NCBI GenBank assembly: GCA_017999365.1
Contig: JAGNLW010000001.1
Location: 1,062,239 to 1,126,238 of the forward strand
Source of the DNA: Candidatus Aminicenantota bacterium
GTDB lineage: Bacteria; Acidobacteriota; Aminicenantia; Aminicenantales; Saccharicenantaceae
DNA: 64,000 nt
Reading direction: 5' to 3'
The notes beneath the pieces are model-generated. The model searched no databases. It had not been told where the DNA came from and was given only the letters and a program-made list of their open reading frames with translations. The position numbers and the translations under genes are program-made. This document shows positions 41,686-50,121 of this stretch, in pieces (positions within the stretch are counted from its first letter, which is position 1; each line of letters begins with the position of its first letter).

Positions 41686-42989
41686 GGCCGTACCGGACAC
41701 GTCGGAACCCTTCTTTTCCGGCCCGCGCGACCCGTAGGGGGTCTGCGCCGGGGCCGGTCGCCCTCCTCCCCCTCCTCGCCCTCCTTCTCGCGGCGGCCGT
41801 CCGCGCCTTCCCGGGCGCCGGCGCCGAACGGACCCTGTTCAAGGACCTGCCGGCGGACGACCCGGCGCGCGAGGTCATCGCGACGGTCCTCGCCGACCGG
41901 GCCTGGGCCGAAGACGGCTTGCGCGCGGCCTGGGAACGGGCCCGCTCCTACTTCCCCGGCCGGACTTGGCTCGTCGTGCCCGGGACGCACTTCATGGCCC
42001 ACGGCTTCGATCCCGAGGGCGAGCTCTTCATGGAGGTCCACGAGTCCGCCTTCCTGACGCTCTGCGCCGCCAACGCCCGGACCTTCAGGCCCGGCTCCGT
42101 CGTCTCCGAGTATGCCCGGATGCGCCGCGAGCCCGACGGCCGGGAGGCGGCCGCTTTCCGCGAGAAGACGGGCCGGCTCGAGCCCCGTTTCCGCGACGAA
42201 GCGTCCCTCGCGGTCCTCGCCGCGGCGCTCGGCCGCGACGGCTACGGAGGGTTGCTGCGGGCCCTCCGCGAGGAGGACCACCACATGCTGGCCGGAGGGC
42301 TGATGCACGAGGGCGTCCACGCCGGCCTCGACGACGCCCTGGCCGGCCGCGTCCGCTCCGAGTTCGAAGCGGGCGATCTTCCCGTCCAATGGGACGAGGC
42401 GCGCGCGTTCATGGCCGAGATCGCCTTTCACGGACTTCAGGCCCGGCGATTCGGCGCGGAGCTCGCCGCGGGCCGGGAGCGGACGGCCGCGCTCCTCGGC
42501 CGGCTCGAACCGCTGCGCAAGAAAGGGACCCTCGGGCGGGCGGCGGACCGCGCCGTCTACGAGACCCTGGCCGCCGGCCTGGGGGCCGAGATCGCCCTCG
42601 GACGGCTATGGATGAGGGAGCTGTGGCAGTCGGCCCGGCGCGTCGAAGGGCTGCTCGGGAACCTGAGGCGGGATTACATCCGGCCCGGCGCGCCCGAGGA
42701 GCTCGAGGGGCCGCTCGCGGCCCTCGAACGGGACGCGGCGAGGTTCGCCGCGGCGGCGGGAGAGGCCATCGGCGCCAACGAGCTGGCCCTGCGCGACGTC
42801 GAGACGCTTCTCGGTCAGTGGGACGAGTGGGCGGCCGGGACGCGGCCGTTCCCGCCCCCGATCACCGATTCGAACGCGATCGTCCGGCGCGCCGGCGCCG
42901 TCGTCTGGACGGCCCCTCCCTTCGACGGGGCCCTGGCCCTTATGCGTCTGGCCGGCCGGGCTCTCGACCGGCAGCGTTCTCCCTGGTGA
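41682..42989 (+). CDS. Secreted HEXXH protein, putative metallopeptidase, with apparent CTG start
   Basis: The frame is open across the preceding gene end but has no ATG or GTG, and its first TTG (41919) lies well inside the protein. CTG 41682 overlaps the small gene's stop as CTGA, with AGGAA 5 nt before it. From there the 435 aa product has a basic start and a clear signal segment (VALLPLLALLLAAAVRAFPG). The mature part holds HEGVHAGLDD (HExxH) and later a Glu/His helix (ARAFMAEIAFHGLQARRF) that might supply a third ligand, then mostly alpha-helix. Zinc peptidase function is inference. The 3' end overlaps the convergent GMC gene by 50 bp. Confidence 0.65.
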   Translation: MRPYRTRRNPSFPARATRRGSAPGPVALLPLLALLLAAAVRAFPGAGAERTLFKDLPADDPAREVIATVLADRAWAEDGLRAAWERARSYFPGRTWLVVPGTHFMAHGFDPEGELFMEVHESAFLTLCAANARTFRPGSVVSEYARMRREPDGREAAAFREKTGRLEPRFRDEASLAVLAAALGRDGYGGLLRALREEDHHMLAGGLMHEGVHAGLDDALAGRVRSEFEAGDLPVQWDEARAFMAEIAFHGLQARRFGAELAAGRERTAALLGRLEPLRKKGTLGRAADRAVYETLAAGLGAEIALGRLWMRELWQSARRVEGLLGNLRRDYIRPGAPEELEGPLAALERDAARFAAAAGEAIGANELALRDVETLLGQWDEWAAGTRPFPPPITDSNAIVRRAGAVVWTAPPFDGALALMRLAGRALDRQRSPW

Positions 42990-44634
42990 GCAGGCCCTCG
43001 GTCCCCCAGGTCCGCTCGGCCGCGAGAGTGCGGACCGGCCGCTTCGGCGGCACGAAGGACATGGCCCTCTCGGCGAAGGCCGTGATGGACAGGGCCGGAT
43101 TGACGCCCAGGTTCTCCGGGATCTGGGAGCCGTCGCAGACGACCATCCCCTCGTAGCCGCGGACGCGGTTGCGCCCGTCGATGACGCCTTCTTCGGGAGT
43201 CGGACCGAAGGAACACCCGCCCAGGATATGGGCCGTGATGGGGGCGTTCACGGTCACCTCGGTGACGACGTTGGCGGCGACGCCGCCCGTCCGCTTCGCC
43301 AGCCGGCGGCCGAAGTCGTTGGCGGCCGGGAGCCAGGTGGGGTGGGTCCGCTCGGGCCCGCGGCGCGACGCCAGGACCCGGACGAAGGGGAAGAACCAGG
43401 GCCGGGCCAGCTTCAAGTGGAAATAGTTGTCGAGGGTCTGCATGCCGAGGAGGATGATGGTCTCCTTGGCCCACCCGGCCGGGTTCCGCATCCGCAGGTG
43501 CCCGAGCGGCCGGCGCAGCTCGTTCCCGAGCCAGCGCAGGACCCGGGGCGTCCGTTTGCCCCCGTCGGTCAGCGCGGCCACCAGGGCGCACATGGCGTCG
43601 TGGCCCTGGCCGAAGCGGACCGGCTCGAGGTGGGTGTCGGCGTCGGGATGGACGCTCGAGGTGATGGCCACGCCGCGGGTGTAGTCGGTCCCGGGCGCGA
43701 GATCCCGGACGCCGAGCAGGGTCTCGCTGTTGGTCCGGGTGAAGCGGCCGACCGTGTCGGGCAGGTTCGGCAGCCGGCCCCGCCGCTTGAGATCGAGGAG
43801 CAGGGCGTTGGTCCCCAGCGTGCCGGCGGCCAGGATGAGGCCCTTGGTCTTGAAGACGAGGCCGCGGCGGCCGCGGAAGATCCCGGTCGTCTTGCGCGTC
43901 CGGACGAGATAGCCCTCGGCGCCGTCGGGCGAGAGCGGTTCAACGTCGACGACGCGGTTCTCGGCGAAGACTCGGGCGCCGAACTTCTCGGCGAAGTAGA
44001 GGTAGTTCTTGTCCAGGCTGTTCTTGGCGTCCTTGCGGCAGCCGGTCATGCACGCGCCGCAGAGCTCGCAGCCGACGCGGTCCGGCCCCTCGCCTTCGAA
44101 GTAGGGATCGGGGGCGGGCTCCCCCTCCGTCCCGAAATAGACGGCCACGTCGGTCAACCGGTAGGTCCCCTCGCGGCCGAGCTCGGCGGCCGTCTCCCTC
44201 ATCAGGACGTCCTGCGCGGTCTCGACGGGATTGCGGACGACGCCGAGCATGCGCGAGGCCAGGCCGTAGTAAGGCAGGAGCTCCTCACGCCCGCCCAGGC
44301 GCCGGACGCTCGGGCGCTCGAAGAAGACGTCGGGCGGGACGTACAGGGTGTTGGCGTAGTTGAGGCTGCCGCCCCCGACGCCCGACCCGGCCAGGATGAA
44401 GACGCCGTTGAGCAGGCGCAGGCGCCAGGTCCCGGTGAGACCCAGGCTGGGCAGCCAGAGGAACTTGCGCAGGTTCCAGTTCCGGCGGGGAAAATCGTCG
44501 GCGTGCCAGCGCCGGCCGGCCTCGACCACGCCGACGGCGTAGCCCTTCTGGGCCAGGCGCATGGCCGCGACGCTGCCGCCGAAGCCCGACCCGACGACGA
44601 GATAATCGAAGGTGAAGTCGGCCGTGTCTTTCAT
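42940..44634 (-). CDS. GMC-type FAD oxidoreductase with Cys-cluster motif
   Basis: A 564 aa flavoprotein. The dinucleotide site is YLVVGSGFGGSVAAMRLAQ (residues 11-29) with VVEAGRRW closing the fold. GSGVGGGSLNYAN is the FAD-binding GMC loop. CELCGACMTGCRKDAKN is a four-cysteine ferredoxin-like stretch found in a cholesterol-oxidase-like GMC subgroup. The C-terminus has HILGGCSFGP and VCDGSQIPENLGVNPALSIT with the GMC substrate-site signature. It likely oxidises an alcohol such as a sterol or sugar; the electron acceptor is unknown. Weak GGGGAAA precedes ATG 44634. Confidence 0.88.
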   Translation of the reverse strand: MKDTADFTFDYLVVGSGFGGSVAAMRLAQKGYAVGVVEAGRRWHADDFPRRNWNLRKFLWLPSLGLTGTWRLRLLNGVFILAGSGVGGGSLNYANTLYVPPDVFFERPSVRRLGGREELLPYYGLASRMLGVVRNPVETAQDVLMRETAAELGREGTYRLTDVAVYFGTEGEPAPDPYFEGEGPDRVGCELCGACMTGCRKDAKNSLDKNYLYFAEKFGARVFAENRVVDVEPLSPDGAEGYLVRTRKTTGIFRGRRGLVFKTKGLILAAGTLGTNALLLDLKRRGRLPNLPDTVGRFTRTNSETLLGVRDLAPGTDYTRGVAITSSVHPDADTHLEPVRFGQGHDAMCALVAALTDGGKRTPRVLRWLGNELRRPLGHLRMRNPAGWAKETIILLGMQTLDNYFHLKLARPWFFPFVRVLASRRGPERTHPTWLPAANDFGRRLAKRTGGVAANVVTEVTVNAPITAHILGGCSFGPTPEEGVIDGRNRVRGYEGMVVCDGSQIPENLGVNPALSITAFAERAMSFVPPKRPVRTLAAERTWGTEGLLTRENAAGREPGRPDA

Positions 44635-44691
44635 TTTCCCCGAATGCGCCCCACTCTACCCCAGGCGGCCGGGCCGGTCAAGAAAAAGGGC

Positions 44692-44720
44692 TTGACAGGC
44701 CCGGGCCTGAGCAATATATT
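44692..44720 (+). promoter_or_regulatory. Consensus promoter of the double-MerR gene
   Basis: TTGACA (44692-44697), 17 bp spacer, TATATT (44715-44720). Spacing is the normal 17 bp, not the 19-20 bp typical of MerR-activated promoters, so repression rather than distortion-type activation is more likely here. Confidence 0.8.
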
Positions 44721-44769
44721 CCTATGCGTATATGTTGTATAGATAAATATATTAACTTAAACGTATAGG
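44713..44769 (+). promoter_or_regulatory. AT-rich operator-like region with palindromes
   Basis: A strikingly AT-rich leader in GC-rich DNA. The 8 bp palindrome AATATATT occurs at 44713-44720 (over the -10) and at 44746-44753, 33 bp apart, about three helical turns. CCTATGCGT (44721-44729) and ACGTATAGG (44761-44769) are inverted with one mismatch. These are plausible sites for the regulator encoded next. Confidence 0.55.
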
Positions 44770-44775
44770 TACACT

Positions 44776-45522
44776 ATGAACAAAGACGTCCTGTCCCTTG
44801 AAGACCTGTCGGCCAAGACCGGCGTGCCCGCCGAGCGCATCGGCGAATGGACCCGGAGCAAGCTCCTCAAGCCTGACGGTTACACCGACGGGAAAGCCCC
44901 CCTCTTCGACGCTTCGGGGCTCGACCGCGTCGCCCATATCCAGCGGCTGGCCGATCTCGGCTACGGCACCGACGAGATCATCAAGATTGTCAAAAAGGTC
45001 GGCCTGCCCCGGGACGGGCGGCGGGCGAAGAAGGACGCCGGGAAGGGCAAGTTCCTCACGATCGGGAACCTGGCCGAGCGCTCCGGGGTCAGCCCGAGGA
45101 CCATCAAGCACTGGGAGGACAAGGGCATCATCGAGCCCGACATGCGGACGGAAGGCGGCTTCCGCCTCTACTCGGAGTCCTACGTCGTCCTCTGTCAGCT
45201 CATCCGCGATCTGCAGCTCTTCGGTTACACCCTCGAGGAGATCAAGGCCATCTCGGACGACGTCCGGACCCTGTTCGAGATCGAGGCCGACCCCGCCGCC
45301 TTCCCCGCGCCCGAGGTCGAGAAGCGCCTGGCGGTCCTCAACGAGGCCATCGAAGCGCTTTTCGCCAAGATGAAGCTCCTCGAGGAAGGCATCGACCGCT
45401 GGCAGGACCTGCTCAAGAAGAAGAGGAAGGACATCGCCGCGATACGGGCCAAGAACAAAAAGAGAGAGGAGGGAGGCAAGGACAAGGCCAAAGGCAAGGA
45501 CAAGGAGAAATCCCGTGCCTAA
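44776..45522 (+). CDS. Regulator with two tandem MerR-type DNA-binding domains
   Basis: A 248 aa protein. Domain 1 (about 5-75): LSLEDLSAKTGVPAERIGEW, then HIQRLADLGYGTDEIIKIVK. Domain 2 (about 92-165): FLTIGNLAERSGVSPRTIKH, EDKGIIEPDMRTEGGFRLYS, LQLFGYTLEEIKAISDD. Each has the MerR helix-turn-helix plus wing; domain 2 is nearer the consensus. A coiled coil (about 180-225) and a lysine-rich tail (KGKDKEKSRA) follow in place of a recognisable effector domain. It is the first gene of an operon with a radical-SAM protein, overlapping it by 8 nt. Autoregulation through the AT-rich palindromes is likely (inference). Confidence 0.85.
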   Translation: MNKDVLSLEDLSAKTGVPAERIGEWTRSKLLKPDGYTDGKAPLFDASGLDRVAHIQRLADLGYGTDEIIKIVKKVGLPRDGRRAKKDAGKGKFLTIGNLAERSGVSPRTIKHWEDKGIIEPDMRTEGGFRLYSESYVVLCQLIRDLQLFGYTLEEIKAISDDVRTLFEIEADPAAFPAPEVEKRLAVLNEAIEALFAKMKLLEEGIDRWQDLLKKKRKDIAAIRAKNKKREEGGKDKAKGKDKEKSRA

Positions 45523-46954
45523 GATCGTCCTCATCGAGCCCCAGGCCCCGAACCTCCACATCTTCTCCCAGTTCCCCCTGCCCCGCCTCGGCACCCTCAT
45601 CCTCGGCACCATGATGAAGAGGCGCGGCTGGGAGGTCGATCTCTTCGTCGAGGACTTCCGCAAGGTCGATTTCGACGTTGTCGCCGCGGCCGACCTCGTC
45701 GGCATCTCGACCATCACCTCGACGGCGCCGCGGGCCTACGCCATCGCCGACCGGGCCCGGGCCCTGGGCAAGACGGTCATCATGGGCGGTCCCCACGTGA
45801 CCTACCTCACCGACGAGGCCCTCGAGCACGCCGACTTCGTCGTCCGCGGCGAGGGCGAAGCGGCCCTGGCGGCCTTCGTCGAGGCCCGGGAGAGGGGCGG
45901 GGATTGCGCCGACGTGCCCAACCTCTCTTATAGGGACACCTCGGGGGCGATCGTCCACAACCCCCTGGCCCCGCGGGCCTCGGACCTCGACGCCATCCCT
46001 TTCCCCGAGTTCTCGCTCCTCCGCCCGGACGCCAAGAACCTCAAGCACATGTCGTCCATCCCGGTCCTGACCTCGCGCGGCTGCCCCTTCGACTGCTCGT
46101 TCTGCTCGGTGACCGGCATGTTCGGCCGCAAATACCGCTTCCGCTCGACGGCCAACATCATCGAGGAGCTGCGCCGCTACGACGGGACCAAGTCGCTGAT
46201 CTTCTTCTACGACGACAATTTCGCCGCCGACCCGGAGCGGACCCGCGAGCTCTGCGAGGCCATGATCCGCGAGGGCCTCAAGCTCAAATGGACGACCCAG
46301 GTCCGGGCCGACGTCACCCGCGACCCCGAGCTCGTCCGGCTGATGAAGAAGGCCGGCTGCCACACCGTCTACATCGGCTTCGAATCGGTCAATCCCGAAG
46401 CGCTCGTCGACATGAAGAAGAAGCAGACGGTCGCCGAGATCGCCCGGGCGGTCAAGGTCTTCCGCCGCAGCCGCATCCACATCCACGGCATGTTCGTCCT
46501 GGGCTTCGACCAGGACGACTGGAAGACCATCCGCAAGACGGTCCGCTGGGCCAAGCGGGCCCGCCTGACCTCGACCCAGTTCCTCATCCTGACCCCCCTG
46601 CCCGGATCGGCCTTCTACGATCAGATGAAGGCCGAGAAGCGCCTGCGCTTCCACGACTGGGCCCTCTACGACGCCCACCACGCCGTCTTCCAGCCGGCCC
46701 GCTTCTCGCTGCCCGACCTCCAAAAAGCCCAGAGCTTCGCCCACCGCAAGTTCTACTCGCTCAAGGAGGAGGCCCGCAAGCTGCTGGCCGGCGACTGGCT
46801 GGCCCTGGCCATCGCCCACTACGCCCGGAAGCTCGACAAGACCTGGAAGAAGCGCAACCGGACCTTCCTGCGCGTCGCCGCCCTGCTCAAGCCCCGGCCG
46901 GGCTCCCGGGCCCGGGTAACCGTGGACTACCGCGAGGACATCAGCCTCGAGTAG
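45515..46954 (+). CDS. B12-binding-domain radical SAM protein
   Basis: A 479 aa protein starting at GTG 45515 inside the regulator gene, behind AAGGAGAAA. Residues about 1-150 are a cobalamin-binding-type Rossmann domain (LGTLILGTMMKRRGWEVDLF, VGISTITSTAPRAYAIADRA, GGPHVTYLTDEALEHADFVV, GEGEAAL). The radical-SAM core has the 4Fe-4S motif CPFDCSFC (CxxxCxxC), FFYDDNFAADPERTRELCEA and GFESVNPEALVDMKKKQT. A C-terminal helical region follows (LRFHDWALYDAHHAVFQPA). Relatives modify lipids, hopanoids or bacteriochlorophylls; the substrate is unknown. Co-transcription with the double-MerR gene suggests induced expression. Confidence 0.88.
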   Translation: MPKIVLIEPQAPNLHIFSQFPLPRLGTLILGTMMKRRGWEVDLFVEDFRKVDFDVVAAADLVGISTITSTAPRAYAIADRARALGKTVIMGGPHVTYLTDEALEHADFVVRGEGEAALAAFVEARERGGDCADVPNLSYRDTSGAIVHNPLAPRASDLDAIPFPEFSLLRPDAKNLKHMSSIPVLTSRGCPFDCSFCSVTGMFGRKYRFRSTANIIEELRRYDGTKSLIFFYDDNFAADPERTRELCEAMIREGLKLKWTTQVRADVTRDPELVRLMKKAGCHTVYIGFESVNPEALVDMKKKQTVAEIARAVKVFRRSRIHIHGMFVLGFDQDDWKTIRKTVRWAKRARLTSTQFLILTPLPGSAFYDQMKAEKRLRFHDWALYDAHHAVFQPARFSLPDLQKAQSFAHRKFYSLKEEARKLLAGDWLALAIAHYARKLDKTWKKRNRTFLRVAALLKPRPGSRARVTVDYREDISLE

Positions 46955-46979
46955 AACCTCAGGACCCTCCGACGACCAC

Positions 46980-47912
46980 TGACTCGCCTTGACCGGTCTA
47001 CGAATACACCCCCCCCAAGTCCGTGAGGCCGTCGCTCATTTCGTTCAAGAAGTCCTCGTCGCCGGGGATGATCTGACAATCGTCACACCCCGAACGACCT
47101 ATCGCATGAACGACCAGGCCCTGCTTTCTTCGCCGAAAGAGAAGGTCATCGATAAGCTCACCAAGATCGTCCGCAAGGATATCCTCGTCGCGGACGCGGC
47201 CTACCGGTCCGCGCTCAACGACATCAAGCGACTGGTCGGGGGGAATCGCATCGATGCCAGCCAACCTCTGGGAGTGGATTATGGAGGAGGGACCGAATAC
47301 GATCAGGAAGGAGGCGCCCCGTTCCTTCTAAGGTATCGTATGGATCTTCAGCGACTTGAGCAGCTAAGGTCGCTCGATCAAATGAAGCTGTTCGATTTCG
47401 CCGAGTATTTAAAAGACCGGAGTGGGCAGAAGCACGTTTTTCTCTTCTAACAGAGGGAATATGTGCCCGTTCTCGACAAAAAAACCCAGTCCCTGATGGA
47501 GAACGATCCCATCGCTCAAGCCATGGTCAACGAGCTCATGGAGCTCTACCGGAGGGAAGCGGACATCGACTTCGGGCGACTGCGCACGACCTACGCCGAT
47601 TCCGCGATCACGATCCACTTCCTGTTCCTCACGACCCGGCCAAACGACTTACCGGCCGACATGGCCCCCGAGCACTCGGAGGACATCTATGCGCCCTTCT
47701 CCGAGATGGCCCGATCAACAGGAGGTCTCATCGAGCGCTCGTCGAACCTGACCTTCCTGATGGAACGGGCGTCCCAGGCGTCGGAAAGCTATTACGTTCT
47801 ATACTATGCACCGACGAATAAGGACAAGAATGGAGCTTTCCGAAACATCCAGGTGCGGATAAAAGGTAAAAGCTACCGTGTCTTGCATCGGGCTGGTTAT
47901 ATCGCCGACTAG
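46980..47912 (+). pseudogene. Broken VWFA-domain protein of acidobacterial type
   Basis: Two open stretches in the same frame (46989-47450 and 47463-47912) are separated only by TAA at 47448-47450; reading through gives HVFLF-stop-QREYVPVLDKK, where Tyr (TAC/TAT) would fit. The first part, VREAVAHFVQEVLVAGDDL and IVTPRTTYRMN, matches the middle of the VWFA-related domain proteins abundant in Acidobacteria, and SYYVLYYAPTNKDKNGAF with IQVRIKGKSYRVLHRAGY their usual C-terminus. The N-terminal part with the metal-binding DxSxS site is missing; the fragment begins 26 bp after the radical-SAM gene stop. Base composition is visibly less GC-rich than its neighbours. Confidence 0.8.
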
Positions 47913-47983
47913 AGGGCAGGCGCCATCGGGGCCAAGAGACGCAGCCATTTTATTACCATAGAGTGGTGCGGATTCTTGTGGAA

Positions 47984-48030
47984 AACGGGGACACGATCCC
48001 TTTTCAAGAGAAAAGGGTCATGTCCCCGTT
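47984..48030. repeat. REP-like long hairpin of the GGGGACA type, copy D
   Basis: Arms AACGGGGACACGATCCCTTTTC (47984-48005) and GAAAAGGGTCATGTCCCCGTT (48010-48030) with a 4 nt loop, nearly perfect apart from the CGAT/TCA segment. It lies in the 194 bp spacer before the ABC transporter genes, which has no gene. Related to the hairpin at 31322-31350. Confidence 0.75.
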
Positions 48031-48062
48031 CCCGAACGGTTTACTTCCCCCGCCGTATCAAC

Positions 48063-48068
48063 TAGAAT
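48063..48068 (+). promoter_or_regulatory. Probable -10 of the ABC transporter operon
   Basis: TAGAAT, with a weak -35-like GTTTAC 18 bp upstream. ATG 48107 follows a leader with AAGGGAG. Confidence 0.45.
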
Positions 48069-48106
48069 GACCGGGATATTTTCGCGTTTCCTCAAGGGAG
48101 TCGCCC

Positions 48107-48829
48107 ATGTCTAACGTGTTGACGGTCCGGGGATTGAAGAAATCCTACGGGCAGAAAACGGCCCTCCTCGGCATCGATTTCGATGTCCGGGCCGGAGAGG
48201 TCTTCGCCCTGATCGGCCCCAACGGGGCCGGCAAGACGACGGCCCTCCGCATCGTGGCCACCCTCCTGACCGCGACGTCCGGCGAGATCACCTTCCTCGA
48301 CCGCGACCACCGCAAAGAGCCCGACTTCGTCCGGGAGAAGATCAGCTACCTGCCCGACGAGGCCGGCGCCTACCGGGACATGAAGGGCCTCGACTACCTC
48401 CGCTTCATGGCCGCCTTCTACGCCCGCTCGCCGGAGGAGGAAAGGGAGTTCGTCGACCGGGCCAAGGCCATCGCCGAGCTCGGCGACCGCCTGGGGACCA
48501 AGGTCGGCACCTACAGCAAGGGCATGACCCGCAAGCTCCTCCTGGCCCGGGCCCTCATGACCAAGCCCGTGCTGGCCATCCTCGACGAGCCGACCTCGGG
48601 CCTGGACGTCATCAACGCCCTCGAGGTCCGGGAGATCGTCCGCCGCTACGTCAAGGAAGGGACGTCGGTCCTGCTCTCGTCCCACAACATGCTCGAGATC
48701 GAGTTCATGTCCGACCACGTCGCCCTCATCGACCAGGGCCGCATCCTCGACTCGGGCTCGCCGGCCGAGCTCAAGGCCAAGCACGACGCCCGCAACCTCG
48801 AAGAGGTCTTCAGGAGTTCCCTCCGATGA
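48107..48829 (+). CDS. ABC-2-type transporter ATP-binding protein
   Basis: A 240 aa ATPase. Walker A is IGPNGAGKTTALRI (about 37-50), signature TYSKGMTRKLLLARALM (YSKGM is the usual variant in ABC-2 exporters), Walker B LAILDEPTSGLD and the switch His in LLSSHNMLEIE. It energises export by the membrane protein whose ATG overlaps its stop (ATGA at 48826). NatA-type or drug/lipid exporters are the nearest types; substrate unknown. A REP-like hairpin lies 77 bp upstream. Confidence 0.93.
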   Translation: MSNVLTVRGLKKSYGQKTALLGIDFDVRAGEVFALIGPNGAGKTTALRIVATLLTATSGEITFLDRDHRKEPDFVREKISYLPDEAGAYRDMKGLDYLRFMAAFYARSPEEEREFVDRAKAIAELGDRLGTKVGTYSKGMTRKLLLARALMTKPVLAILDEPTSGLDVINALEVREIVRRYVKEGTSVLLSSHNMLEIEFMSDHVALIDQGRILDSGSPAELKAKHDARNLEEVFRSSLR

Positions 48830-50121
48830 AAAGATTCGGCAACCTGCTCAAGAAAGAGATCAAGGAGCTGGTCCGCCCGCAGCTCATCATATCTCTCGCC
48901 TTCACGGTCATCCTCTTCAACTTCATCGGCCAGGTCAGTAAGAAGGAGGTCCAGAAGGCGACCGGGATCCAGACCATCTCGGCCCTCGACCAGGACGGCA
49001 CCGCAGCTTCGAAAGCCCTGATCCAGGGGCTCGAGTCGGTCCGTTTCAAGGTCCTCGACCAGTCGGGCAAGACCAAGGACGAGGCCCTGGCCGTGGCCAA
49101 GGCCGGCGAGTCCAAGCTCCTCCTCGTCATCCCCAAGGGCTACGGCGATTCGCTGACCGCGCTCAAGCCGAGCGAGATCGAGACCTACTCCTTCATGCGC
49201 AGCTTTTCTCTCATCGGCGCCAGGAGCCAGGTCGTCGTCCAAACCCTCATCACAGCCCTGAACGAGGCCCAGTCGAATATCTTCCTCAAGGAGCGTCTGC
49301 CGGACTTCGATCCCCAAAGCCTCAAGCGGCCCATCAAGAGCAGGGACTTCATCATCGTCCAGGACAGGATGGCCGAGGGCTCGGCCAACCTGGTCGCCGG
49401 GATGATCTCCCAGCAGTCCATGTTCATCCCCATCGTCCTGATGATGATCGTCATCTACTCCTCCCAGATGGTCATCTCGGCCATCGCCATGGAAAAGCAG
49501 AACAAGACCCTGGAGACCCTCCTGACCGTGCCCATCAAGCGGACCTCCATCATCACGGCCAAGATGCTCGCGGCCGGGCTCATCGGGCTGATCTCGGCCG
49601 CCGTCTACATGTACGGCATGCAGGGCTTCCTCGGCGGGATCGGCGATGAGGCCGCCAAGGCCGGGGCCCAGGCGGGCGCTCCCGCGCTCATGCAAAAGCT
49701 CGGCCTGACCTTCAGCACCTCCAGCTACGTCATCCTCGGCCTGTCCATCTTCCTGGCCATCCTGGTCGCTCTGGCCCTGGCCATGATCCTCGGGGTGCTC
49801 GCCGAAGACTTCCGCAGCGCCCAGAACATGATCATGCCGCTCATGTTCATGGTCATGATCCCCTACTTCATTTCCATGTTCGCGGATATGGGTTCGATGT
49901 CGCTGCCGCTCAAGGTCTTCATCCTGGCCATCCCCTTCACCCATCCGTTCCTGGTCTCGCAAAACCTCTATCTCGGTAACTACGGCATGATCGCGGCCGG
50001 GCTCGCCTACATGCTGGTCATTTTCGGCATCCTGGTCGTCGTGGCGGCCCGGATCTTCTCGACGGACAAGATCCTGACCATGAAGCTGAGCTTCGGCAAG
50101 AAGAAAGGGGCCACGGCCTGA
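48826..50121 (+). CDS. ABC-2-type transporter permease (NatB-like)
   Basis: A 431 aa membrane protein with one N-terminal TM (LIISLAFTVILFNFIGQVSK), a large extracytoplasmic domain (about 45-190, including KLLLVIPKGYGDSLTALKPS) and five to six C-terminal TMs. EKQNKTLETLLTVPIKRTSI is the classic ABC-2 coupling motif just before the TM bundle. It pairs with the ATPase encoded directly upstream. Its TGA overlaps the apparent CTG start of the following MFS gene (CTGA). Confidence 0.9.
   Translation: MKRFGNLLKKEIKELVRPQLIISLAFTVILFNFIGQVSKKEVQKATGIQTISALDQDGTAASKALIQGLESVRFKVLDQSGKTKDEALAVAKAGESKLLLVIPKGYGDSLTALKPSEIETYSFMRSFSLIGARSQVVVQTLITALNEAQSNIFLKERLPDFDPQSLKRPIKSRDFIIVQDRMAEGSANLVAGMISQQSMFIPIVLMMIVIYSSQMVISAIAMEKQNKTLETLLTVPIKRTSIITAKMLAAGLIGLISAAVYMYGMQGFLGGIGDEAAKAGAQAGAPALMQKLGLTFSTSSYVILGLSIFLAILVALALAMILGVLAEDFRSAQNMIMPLMFMVMIPYFISMFADMGSMSLPLKVFILAIPFTHPFLVSQNLYLGNYGMIAAGLAYMLVIFGILVVVAARIFSTDKILTMKLSFGKKKGATA

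Noticed and set aside
41919-42989. TTG 41919 as the start of the HEXXH protein.
   Set aside because: It would discard an evident signal peptide encoded in frame upstream and has no ribosome site.
46989-47450. An independent small gene in front of a second one at 47463.
   Set aside because: Both are in one frame, separated by one stop, and join into a recognisable VWFA-type protein, so a single broken gene is the simpler reading.
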